Shown here piece by piece: positions 29,574 through 34,394 of a stretch of DNA of 34,394 bases. This stretch comes from Bacillota bacterium (lineage in GTDB: Bacteria; Bacillota; Clostridia; Peptostreptococcales; Anaerovoracaceae). The translations under genes and the position numbers were made by a program. Every line of letters starts with the position of its first letter. Positions within the stretch are counted from its first letter, which is position 1. Below the pieces are notes generated by a model that was given only the letters and a program-made list of their open reading frames with translations, searched no databases and was not told the DNA's origin. The stretch lies in the NCBI GenBank assembly GCA_030536355.1, contig JAUNQD010000023.1, positions 1-34,394 of the forward strand. Reading direction: 5' to 3'.

Positions 29574-29801
29574 TTATCCTTTCTCTGCCGATACGTTCAG
29601 TAAATCATTTACATCTACCTCCAGCGCATCTGCAATTATCGGTAGATGTTCAATACGAATCAACTTCCTTCGTTCATTGAGCATGTTGCTAAAGTCCTGA
29701 GGGGTAAAACCCGCACGTACTGCAATCACGCCTTGCTTTATGCCTTTTCTCTTAATGAGCGATTTTATGTTGTTGACGATATCCTCGTATTTGGGATACA
29801 T
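29574..29801 (-). CDS. XRE-family transcriptional regulator (small)
   Basis: A 75-residue helix-turn-helix protein, MYPKYEDIVNNIKSLIKRKG, I-K-Q-G-V-I-A-V-R-A-G-F-T-P-Q-D-F-S-N-M-L, then EHLPIIADALEVDVNDLLNV. It is a complete XRE fold. GGAGGTGG before the ATG fixes the start. Operator-like sites of the GTTTACC type lie upstream (29855-29894), so it is probably controlled by the CI/Cro circuit and could be a Cro-type or secondary regulator. Confidence 0.85.
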   Translation of the reverse strand: MYPKYEDIVNNIKSLIKRKGIKQGVIAVRAGFTPQDFSNMLNERRKLIRIEHLPIIADALEVDVNDLLNVSAEKG

Positions 29802-29854
29802 AAATCCACCTCCTTTTTCGACAAGTGTCAATGCTTTTTTATGTATCATGTTTT

Positions 29855-29894
29855 GTAAATATGTTTACATGTCATTTTGTTTACCATGTTAAAC
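29855..29894. promoter_or_regulatory. GTTTACC-type operator sites upstream of the second XRE gene
   Basis: GTTTACCATGTTAAAC (29879-29894) differs by one base from the perfect palindrome at 30118-30133. GTAAATATGTTTAC at 29855-29868 carries the same half sites in the opposite arrangement. Both lie between the two minus-strand XRE genes. Confidence 0.6.
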
Positions 29895-29896
29895 TT

Positions 29897-30088
29897 TTAT
29901 GATAAAAAAATTTCGCCTATCGATGACTTCAAACTATTCGCAAGTTTTATCATAGTGTCTGATGTAACAGTCTTTCTTGAGCCGTTTTCTAACTGTGAAA
30001 TTACAGTTCTTGCAACTCCAGAGCACTCTGACAGCTCAGTTTGACTTATTCCCAGTTCTTCTCTTCTTTCTTTAATCCTGTTTTTCAT
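29897..30088 (-). CDS. XRE-family regulator, Cro-like
   Basis: A 63-residue helix-turn-helix protein, MKNRIKERREELGISQTELS, E-C-S-G-V-A-R-T-V-I-S-Q-L-E-N-G, then VTSDTMIKLANSLKSSIGEI. ATG at 30088 has GGAG upstream and is preferred to an upstream start lying inside the promoter. It is divergent from the CI repressor across overlapping promoters and operators, the Cro position. Confidence 0.88.
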   Translation of the reverse strand: MKNRIKERREELGISQTELSECSGVARTVISQLENGSRKTVTSDTMIKLANSLKSSIGEIFLS

Positions 30089-30116
30089 CACTATCTCCTT
30101 TCCTGTTGATATTTGG

Positions 30117-30145
30117 AGTTTACCATGGTAAACAATGCCTGTCAA
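30117..30145 (-). promoter_or_regulatory. Promoter of the Cro-like gene
   Basis: Minus-strand TTGACA (30145-30140), 17-nt spacer, TAAACT (30122-30117). The perfect operator at 30118-30133 covers the -10 and much of the spacer, so repressor binding would shut it. Confidence 0.7.
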
Positions 30146-30213
30146 CACATTTTTGTTCATCATGGTAAACTTTTTTCTTGACTTTCACCGTCATGGTGTT
30201 TATTATAGTAAAC
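30118..30213. promoter_or_regulatory. CI/Cro operator cluster GTTTACCATGGTAAAC
   Basis: Three sites: a perfect 16-bp palindrome (30118-30133), GTTCATCATGGTAAAC (30155-30170) and GTTTATTATAGTAAAC (30198-30213). The first covers the Cro-side -10 and the third overlaps the CI -10. This is the classical three-operator layout of a lambdoid-type switch. Confidence 0.8.
30178..30206 (+). promoter_or_regulatory. Promoter of the CI repressor
   Basis: TTGACT (30178-30183), 17-nt spacer, TATTAT (30201-30206), about 44 nt upstream of the ATG. It is flanked by operators, with the third site overlapping the -10, so autoregulation is expected. Confidence 0.75.
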
Positions 30214-30249
30214 ACAAGTATTATATATTTATATTATGGAGACGATACA

Positions 30250-30942
30250 ATGAGAACGCTTGGATCACTTATAAAAGACTTTAGAGATACAAACAAACTT
30301 ACGATGCAAGACTTTGCTGAGAAAAGCGGTTTGAGTAAGGGATATATTTCTATGCTTGAAAAAAACAAGCATCCGCGTAATAACAAAGAAATCGTCCCTT
30401 CCATTTCAACTTTCAATAAAGTGGCCATTGCTATGGAGCTTTCATTAGATCAACTTGTTAGCATGGTTGATCCTAATCAGCTAATTGGCCTCTATAAAGA
30501 TGATGATTTGACTCACAATGCTTTGGGCGCTGAATCAATTTCGCGAGAGCTTTCCATTCCTATCCTTAACACTGTAGTCGCAGGTATGCCTATAGAGGCC
30601 TATGAGGATATCATTGGATACGAGGAGATCAGTAGAGAATTGGCTGCTACAGGAGAATTCTTTGCATTGGAAATCAAGGGCGATAGTATGCTGCCGATCC
30701 TCCAGGAAAAAGATATCATCATAGTCCGTCAGCAGTCTGATGTGAATAGCGGAGATATTGCTATCGTTCTGATCAATGGTGATAAAGCTACAGTCAAGAA
30801 GGTTATGAAACAGGAGTCCGGAATTACTCTTATAGGGTTCAACCCCGCTGTATATGAACCTCACTTCTATAGCAACGAAGAGATAGAATCCTTGCCAATC
30901 AAGATTGCGGGCAAGGTGGTTGAGATGAAAAGAAGCTTTTAA
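30250..30942 (+). CDS. CI-like repressor with S24 self-cleaving peptidase domain
   Basis: A 230-residue LexA-type repressor. Residues 1-70 form an XRE helix-turn-helix (LTMQDFAEKSGLSKGYISML). The likely autocleavage bond is A111-G112 (TVVAGMP). The S24 serine is S146 in KGDSMLP and the lysine K183 in KATVKKV. It keeps the lysogen and is inactivated by RecA-ssDNA after damage. ATG 30250 is chosen over an upstream frame that would include the promoter, although only a weak ribosome binding site (ggagacgatacaATG) is present. Confidence 0.93.
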   Translation: MRTLGSLIKDFRDTNKLTMQDFAEKSGLSKGYISMLEKNKHPRNNKEIVPSISTFNKVAIAMELSLDQLVSMVDPNQLIGLYKDDDLTHNALGAESISRELSIPILNTVVAGMPIEAYEDIIGYEEISRELAATGEFFALEIKGDSMLPILQEKDIIIVRQQSDVNSGDIAIVLINGDKATVKKVMKQESGITLIGFNPAVYEPHFYSNEEIESLPIKIAGKVVEMKRSF

Positions 30943-30955
30943 TAAGTTTCTTTTA

Positions 30956-30972
30956 TTCGACAAATTTCGACA
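30956..30972. promoter_or_regulatory. Tandem Spo0A-like boxes
   Basis: ttcgaca occurs twice (30956-30962 and 30966-30972), exactly 10 bp apart. On the other strand this is TTTGTCGAA twice, matching the Spo0A box TGTCGAA. It lies between the CI stop and the HIRAN gene. If the host sporulates, it could link this operon to Spo0A. The match is by eye only. Confidence 0.45.
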
Positions 30973-31037
30973 AATATACAGACCCTTTTCATGTAGAATC
31001 CTACTGTAGTTATTTTGCAGTTATGATAGGAGGATAT

Positions 31038-31529
31038 ATGGCATTATTTAAAAAGAAGTCTAAAGAGAATGGTTTTTTAAAAGCCTATAACGAAGTATAC
31101 AATTCTATACAGTCCAAGAATTCAGACAGAACGTTGAAAAAAGAAACGTACACTGTTGTTGGTATCGATTACTATATAAGCAATATAAACAAACTTCGAG
31201 TATCTAATCCAGATTATAGAAAAAGAACCAACTTGCCTTTGCTTAAGAGGATTTATAGATATAGTTATATCAACAAACCGGTCAAGTTGGTTCCTGAGCC
31301 AAAGAATCCTCATGACAAGAATGCTATCCAGGTATTAATTGCCGGAGAGCTCGTTGGTTACATTAGCAGAGAAGATAATTTACAAGTCGGAAGAATTATC
31401 AAGAGAAGCGAAATAAAGTATATATCTTCCTTTATTCAGGGCGGAGAGTATAAGGTTGTGTCAGCCAACGGCGATGCTGTTAAATCTGAAGATGGATTAA
31501 GCATCAATATTTCCATTGGTTATGTATAA
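31038..31529 (+). CDS. HIRAN-domain protein
   Basis: A 163-residue protein. The C-terminal part, VKLVPEPKNPHDKNAIQVLI, A-G-E-L-V-G-Y-I-S-R-E-D, is a clear HIRAN signature (L-x-x-E-P-x-N-x-x-D-x-x-A-I-x-V...G-Y-I/V-p). HIRAN domains bind DNA 3' ends in repair enzymes or stand alone in phages and mobile elements. The N-terminus is basic (KKKSKENGF). TAGGAGGATAT before ATG fixes the start. It lies between CI and the AbiF region, i.e. in lysogenic accessory cargo. Confidence 0.85.
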   Translation: MALFKKKSKENGFLKAYNEVYNSIQSKNSDRTLKKETYTVVGIDYYISNINKLRVSNPDYRKRTNLPLLKRIYRYSYINKPVKLVPEPKNPHDKNAIQVLIAGELVGYISREDNLQVGRIIKRSEIKYISSFIQGGEYKVVSANGDAVKSEDGLSINISIGYV

Positions 31530-31761
31530 GACATCTGGCCCTGTTGTTAAAACGCCTCAACACGTTCCCTTTATGGAGATTATATCCGCCCACTATAGAA
31601 ATCACCCAGAACTAGGCAGAATTAAAACCATAAGTAGAATGTCCCCTTGGGGACACGGCGACAGGTATCGAGTTAAATGTACTCTTCAAAGGGAGTATAT
31701 AGTTTATGAAAAGGATGGAGAAATTCACAATATAGGATTATATAGAAATGATTTAATATAA
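31522..31761 (+). CDS. Hypothetical small protein
   Basis: A 79-residue protein, MYKTSGPVVKTPQHVPFMEI, then W-G-H-G-D-R-Y-R-V-K-C-T-L and YIVYEKDGEIHNIGLYRNDL. Its ATG overlaps the HIRAN stop (ATGTATAA), so it is coupled to it. The end looks like an antiparallel beta pair. No family recognised. Confidence 0.6.
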   Translation: MYKTSGPVVKTPQHVPFMEIISAHYRNHPELGRIKTISRMSPWGHGDRYRVKCTLQREYIVYEKDGEIHNIGLYRNDLI

Positions 31762-31762
31762 T

Positions 31763-31837
31763 AAAAAAGCCCCTGTTTCCAGGGACCACTATATATCGGT
31801 GTAGTCTCGCACTAAAAAACACAAGAGACACACAAAC
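31763..31837 (-). ncRNA. Candidate small RNA (minus strand) upstream of AbiF
   Basis: A minus-strand promoter, TTGACA (31872-31867), 17-nt spacer, TATACT (31849-31844), predicts a start near 31837. The RNA of about 75 nt would contain a hairpin (GUGU-GUCUC with GAGAC-U-ACAC, 31833-31799, U-rich loop). It ends in a terminator, CCCUG-GAAA-CAGGG (31784-31771) followed by six Us (31768-31763). Promoter, folded body and terminator on the same strand with no reading frame support a real RNA gene. Confidence 0.6.
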
Positions 31838-31843
31838 TTGTGC

Positions 31844-31872
31844 AGTATACCACTAAATATGGACGATGTCAA
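31844..31872 (-). promoter_or_regulatory. Consensus promoter of the minus-strand small RNA
   Basis: TTGACA - 17 nt - TATACT on the minus strand, one base from the consensus. It reads away from AbiF. Confidence 0.65.
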
Positions 31873-31913
31873 TATTTTTTTAGAAATACAGAAGTTTTTT
31901 CATTTTGGAATAC

Positions 31914-31942
31914 TTGACAAGCTCTTTGCGTATAATTATAAT
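31914..31942 (+). promoter_or_regulatory. Perfect-consensus promoter of the AbiF leader RNA
   Basis: TTGACA (31914-31919), exactly 17 nt, TATAAT (31937-31942): a full consensus match. The predicted start is near 31949, about 80 nt before the AbiF ATG. Confidence 0.8.
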
Positions 31943-31948
31943 GACACT

Positions 31949-32011
31949 AATTAGTGAATGACTGCTGTGCGGTCGCGAAGGGTCTTGGAACTGTGTTCCG
32001 AGGCTCTTTTT
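31949..32011 (+). ncRNA. Candidate RNA antitoxin/leader upstream of AbiF
   Basis: A predicted transcript of about 63 nt. The first hairpin is GACUGC-UGU-GCGGUC (31960-31974). The second is a 13-bp stem (AGGGUCUUGGAAC with GUUCCGAGGCUCU, 31979-32007, loop UGU) ending in five Us, an intrinsic terminator 18 nt before the AbiF start codon. Both loops are UGU. A strong promoter with a terminator just before the toxin-like gene would give much short RNA and little mRNA, as in RNA-antitoxin systems. AbiF proteins are known to be associated with a conserved RNA antitoxin. Confidence 0.65.
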
Positions 32012-32029
32012 GCTTTAGGAGATAAAACA

Positions 32030-33085
32030 ATGGATAATATCACTTATACAACACCTGATGAGCAGCTTAAAAAGCTTAAGTCACAAAACCTTATCATCGA
32101 TCATGAAGGAGCTGCTATTGATGCACTTTCAGCATTCGGTTATTCAAACTTAATTAAGAGTTATAGAGATCCTTATACAATAACTGTAGACGGCAAAAAG
32201 GTATATCGCTCTGGTATAACTTTTAAACAAATTTATTCACTATACAGGCTTGATAAAAATCTTCGTAATGCTGTAATTGCAGCAATGCTTGATTTAGAAG
32301 AACATATAAAAGAGCAAGCATCTAATGTAATAGCCGAATCATTCGGTACGCATGAAGATAGCTACTTAAATTATAAAAACTATCGAAACAAGCGTAAACG
32401 TAAAGAACAGTTCAAGCTTTCAAGCATAATAGCCACTATGAAGAAGACGCTAAACACTGACAAGGATCCTATCCATCATTACAAAACTGAGCATGGTATA
32501 GTTCCTCCTTGGATATTATTTAAAAGCATTTACTTTAGCACTATTATAAATTTCATTGACCAGTTTAAAGTTGATGAGCGTAATCAAATGGTACATAGAT
32601 TGTATACTTTATCATCTCTAGGTCTTAATGAGGAGCAAGGAAGAATGCTTATGATGGACACGCTATATTTAGCTTCTGATTATCGTAACCTTGCTGCACA
32701 TGGCGGAAGAGTATACAATCATGTTAGTGATAATGTTGTAAGGTTTAGTGAAATTTTTAATGGCAAAGGCCAGCCATCACCTGAAGGGTTTAACCAATTC
32801 ATTTCATCTCTGCGGTTATTAGACTATAAAGGACCTTTCACTCATTTAGAAAAAGTTCTTACGGATGAAGTTAATAGGCACTGTAATGAGTTCCCTCAAG
32901 ATGTGACATATTTAGGGCAGACCTTAAATATGGATATTATTCAGCAACGTATTGTCTATGTTACTGATAGCGGGGACAAATATCATAACGACCCACATTG
33001 TAGTGGCATGAAAGACTCTTACACTCTTGAGTATGAAGAGGCACAATCAAAAGGATATGTTCCTTGCAAACGATGTAACAAATAA
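32030..33085 (+). CDS. abiF-like: AbiF/AbiD-like (Abi_2) HEPN protein with C-terminal zinc-binding domain
   Basis: A 351-residue protein. Residues 1-270 match Abi_2: GITFKQIYSLYRLDKNLRNA (Y-r-L-D-x-x-L-R) and the HEPN motif R219-N-L-A-A-H224 followed by G-G-R-V-Y-N, the RNase active-site pattern R-x4-H. Residues 308-351, VYVTDSGDKYHNDPHCSGMK then GYVPCKRCNK, are an Ada-like/Cys-His metal-binding module often found alone or fused elsewhere; its fusion to Abi_2 is unusual. Abi_2 proteins abort phage infection, and AbiF acts as an RNA-antitoxin-controlled toxin related to Cas13. ATG 32030 has TAGGAG upstream; a longer in-frame extension covers the leader RNA and is rejected. Confidence 0.88.
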   Translation: MDNITYTTPDEQLKKLKSQNLIIDHEGAAIDALSAFGYSNLIKSYRDPYTITVDGKKVYRSGITFKQIYSLYRLDKNLRNAVIAAMLDLEEHIKEQASNVIAESFGTHEDSYLNYKNYRNKRKRKEQFKLSSIIATMKKTLNTDKDPIHHYKTEHGIVPPWILFKSIYFSTIINFIDQFKVDERNQMVHRLYTLSSLGLNEEQGRMLMMDTLYLASDYRNLAAHGGRVYNHVSDNVVRFSEIFNGKGQPSPEGFNQFISSLRLLDYKGPFTHLEKVLTDEVNRHCNEFPQDVTYLGQTLNMDIIQQRIVYVTDSGDKYHNDPHCSGMKDSYTLEYEEAQSKGYVPCKRCNK

Positions 33086-33141
33086 AAAAACGGCCCCACC
33101 GAAGCAGGGCCAGGGTTGCAATGGTACAACCCAAATCTCGC
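33084..33141 (-). ncRNA. Candidate small RNA (minus strand) downstream of AbiF
   Basis: A minus-strand promoter TTGATT (33176-33171), 17-nt spacer, TACAAT (33153-33148) predicts a start near 33141. The RNA would end at GGCCCUGC-UUCG-GUGGGGCC (33111-33092) plus seven Us (33090-33084), a textbook C(UUCG)G terminator. No gene lies on this strand. Alternatively the terminator merely stops antisense transcription from the integrase side. Confidence 0.45.
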
Positions 33142-33167
33142 AAATTTATTGTACCATTGCAGCCCTG
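33111..33167. repeat. 19-bp inverted repeat between AbiF and integrase
   Basis: cagggttgcaatggtacaa (33111-33129) and ttgtaccattgcagccctg (33149-33167) are inverted repeats with one mismatch, separated by 19 nt. It could be an integrase or excisionase arm site, an operator, or an RNA hairpin competing with the terminator at 33163-33193, whose first five bases it shares. Confidence 0.7.
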
Positions 33168-33193
33168 AAAAATCAATCATTCAGGGTATTTTT
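33163..33193 (+). terminator. Terminator before the integrase, overlapping the inverted repeat
   Basis: ccctgaa (33163-33169) pairs with ttcaggg (33180-33186), followed by tattttt. It ends AbiF transcription. Because ccctg is also part of the 19-bp inverted repeat, the two structures compete, possibly as an attenuator in front of the integrase gene at 33219. Confidence 0.6.
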
Positions 33194-33218
33194 ATGCCCA
33201 AAATCAAGGAGGCTGACA

Positions 33219-34376
33219 ATGGGATCTACTGAATATCCTTATAGAAAAAAAGGCAGTTATGCCGGTATACCATATGACATCAAAGCTAAGACTGAAGAGG
33301 AACTGGGCATCAAGTATGCCCGCAGGATCGATGCCATAAAAAAAGGAACTCTCACATCAGGCGGAAGCACTCTCGTAAACAGGTGGGCGGAGAAGTATTT
33401 TGATGCTTACGTGGCCGAGAAAGTCTCTGATGGAGTTCTGGATGATCGCAAGAGTACATATAAGAATCATATTGCTCCGTATATCGGCGTGATGAAGATC
33501 CGCGATGTGAACTCCGGACACTGTCAAAATATCGCCAATAACATGAAGGGCTACTCTAAGGATCGTATTGATAAATGTTGTCAGCTGATGTACAACATGT
33601 TCAAAAAAGCCAAATCGGAGAAGCTGATCTATGAGAATCCGGCTGAAGACATAGTAAGACCTCAAGGAGAAGACGGTAAAGGAAGACCCGCCACTATGCA
33701 GGAACGCGCTCTCATGCTCATGGTGGCTAAAGATCACCGCGCAGGTCTATGGCTTCACACTATTCTATACTGTGGCATGCGACCTAGTGAGACGGATAGA
33801 TTCAAAGGTGGCCACATAAACTACGATGCTGGCCTCATATACATCGACGGCACAAAATCAGAATCCGCCAAAAGAATCGTGCCTGCACCGGCACATCTGC
33901 TGGCAGATCTAAAGGCTCTCAACAGAGGACCTAATGAATACATCTTTAAGAACGCTTATGGAGATCGCATGAGAAAGTCGTCCAGGGCAAAGCTTTGGAA
34001 CAACTTCAAAAGAGAAATGAATATAAGAGCAGGCTGCAGAGTATATAGAAACGAAGTTCAGGAACCTTTTATGATTGCTGAGGATCTTATTCCATATTGT
34101 TTCAGACATAGTTATGCTACAGACCTGAAGGATGCAAAAATACCCTTCAGAATAAGACAAGAGCTCCTTGGCCATGCAGGGGATAGTGTTACAGATGGAT
34201 ACACTCATAGAACCGAGACGTCTTTAAAGATAGCTACAGCGCTACTAGAGAAATTCAGAGTTGATCAAGATAAGGAAGTGCAGCTTATGCAGCAGAAGAT
34301 ATTACAAGAAGGTTATCAGAAAGAAGAAAAAATAACGGAAGATTTGACTCATAAATTCTTCCCTCATCTGTTATAG
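33219..34376 (+). CDS. int: Tyrosine-type site-specific integrase
   Basis: A 385-residue recombinase. An AP2-like arm-binding N-terminus is suggested by YPYRKKGSYAGIPYDIKAKT. The core-binding region is SAM-like (STLVNRWAEKYFDAYVAEKV). The catalytic domain has R188 (LYCGMRPSE), a lysine near 213-218, R296 in IPYCFRHSYATD, H319 in LLGHAG and nucleophile Y328 in DGYTH. The usual first His of the H-x-x-R box is Tyr293. AAGGAGG lies before ATG 33219, which decides against an upstream frame. It integrates and, with an excisionase, excises the phage; attachment sequence follows immediately. Confidence 0.93.
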   Translation: MGSTEYPYRKKGSYAGIPYDIKAKTEEELGIKYARRIDAIKKGTLTSGGSTLVNRWAEKYFDAYVAEKVSDGVLDDRKSTYKNHIAPYIGVMKIRDVNSGHCQNIANNMKGYSKDRIDKCCQLMYNMFKKAKSEKLIYENPAEDIVRPQGEDGKGRPATMQERALMLMVAKDHRAGLWLHTILYCGMRPSETDRFKGGHINYDAGLIYIDGTKSESAKRIVPAPAHLLADLKALNRGPNEYIFKNAYGDRMRKSSRAKLWNNFKREMNIRAGCRVYRNEVQEPFMIAEDLIPYCFRHSYATDLKDAKIPFRIRQELLGHAGDSVTDGYTHRTETSLKIATALLEKFRVDQDKEVQLMQQKILQEGYQKEEKITEDLTHKFFPHLL

Positions 34377-34386
34377 GTGCCAGAAA

Positions 34387-34394
34387 GTTTCCAC
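34387..34394. other. Candidate attachment site (right, attR-like)
   Basis: gtttccac, identical to 12-19 and overlapping the tttccac found at base 1, lies 10 nt after the integrase stop codon. The repeat may extend past the window, so its true length is unknown. Confidence 0.35.

Noticed and set aside
31771..31784. Hairpin after the 79-residue gene as a plus-strand terminator
   Set aside because: The U run exists only on the minus strand, so it ends a minus-strand RNA instead.
31958..32029. N-terminal extension of AbiF by 24 codons
   Set aside because: It would be encoded by the two leader hairpins and terminator and has no ribosome binding site; ATG 32030 has TAGGAG.
1..34394. CRISPR arrays, tRNA or rRNA genes, insertion sequences
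   Set aside because: None seen: no regularly spaced repeats, no cloverleaf-like sequence noticed, and no transposase reading frame.

Overview
The window reads as one nearly complete temperate tailed phage (siphovirus-type prophage) of a Gram-positive Bacillota host, most likely a Clostridia member. The evidence is the strong AGGAGG-type ribosome binding sites, tightly overlapping genes, a Cpl-7/SH3 endolysin with a TcdE-type holin, a Gram-positive tail module (Dit, Tal, DUF859), and a LexA-like CI repressor. A short direct repeat (tttccac, up to gtttccac) lies at both extremities and the tyrosine integrase ends 18 bases from the right edge, so the window probably runs from one attachment site to the other.

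Layout. On the minus strand, read right to left from about 29050 to 44, there is one long lytic transcription unit. It starts with early and accessory genes (29052-20747: small DNA-binding, membrane and zinc-ribbon proteins, a PcfK/PcfJ pair, a DUF3102 coiled-coil protein, YopX, a metallopeptidase, a PC4-like protein). Next come an HUH-type replication initiator, a RinA/ArpU-like late regulator and an HNH nuclease (20746-19046). The head module follows (portal, MuF protein with a C-terminal toxin-like domain, a probable immunity protein, large terminase, scaffold, major capsid, connectors). The tail module is next (tail tube, chaperones with a -1 frameshift site, tape measure, Dit, Tal, DUF859 fibre), then an unusual run of small tail-tip genes separated by poly-G tracts, and finally holin and endolysin. 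On the plus strand, 29249-34376, lie a YjzC-like gene, the CI repressor, a HIRAN protein, an AbiF/Abi_2-type HEPN protein with several candidate small RNAs, and the integrase. Two small XRE regulators and one tiny conserved gene sit on the minus strand inside this switch region.

Two systems stand out. First, 2117-4548 holds a collar domain severed from its fibre by a G7 tract, followed by four small coiled-coil/beta genes. Three of these end in a G9-G10 tract, and tract-to-start distances are nearly constant (46, 46, 43 nt). A hairpin sequesters the first ribosome binding site. This looks like a slippage-controlled, translationally coupled cascade of alternative receptor-binding modules. Second, 31763-33193 holds an Abi_2 HEPN RNase-like gene with a fused zinc-binding tail. 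It is preceded by a short RNA gene with a consensus promoter and intrinsic terminator, and flanked by two oppositely oriented candidate sRNAs, which matches an RNA-antitoxin arrangement.

Other notable points are a MuF toxin-immunity pair, a large terminase placed after portal and MuF with no recognisable small terminase, intrinsic terminators inside the late unit, an HUH Rep as the only recognisable replication protein, and tandem Spo0A-like boxes after the repressor. All product names come from reading the translations and recalling family features; no database search was run.
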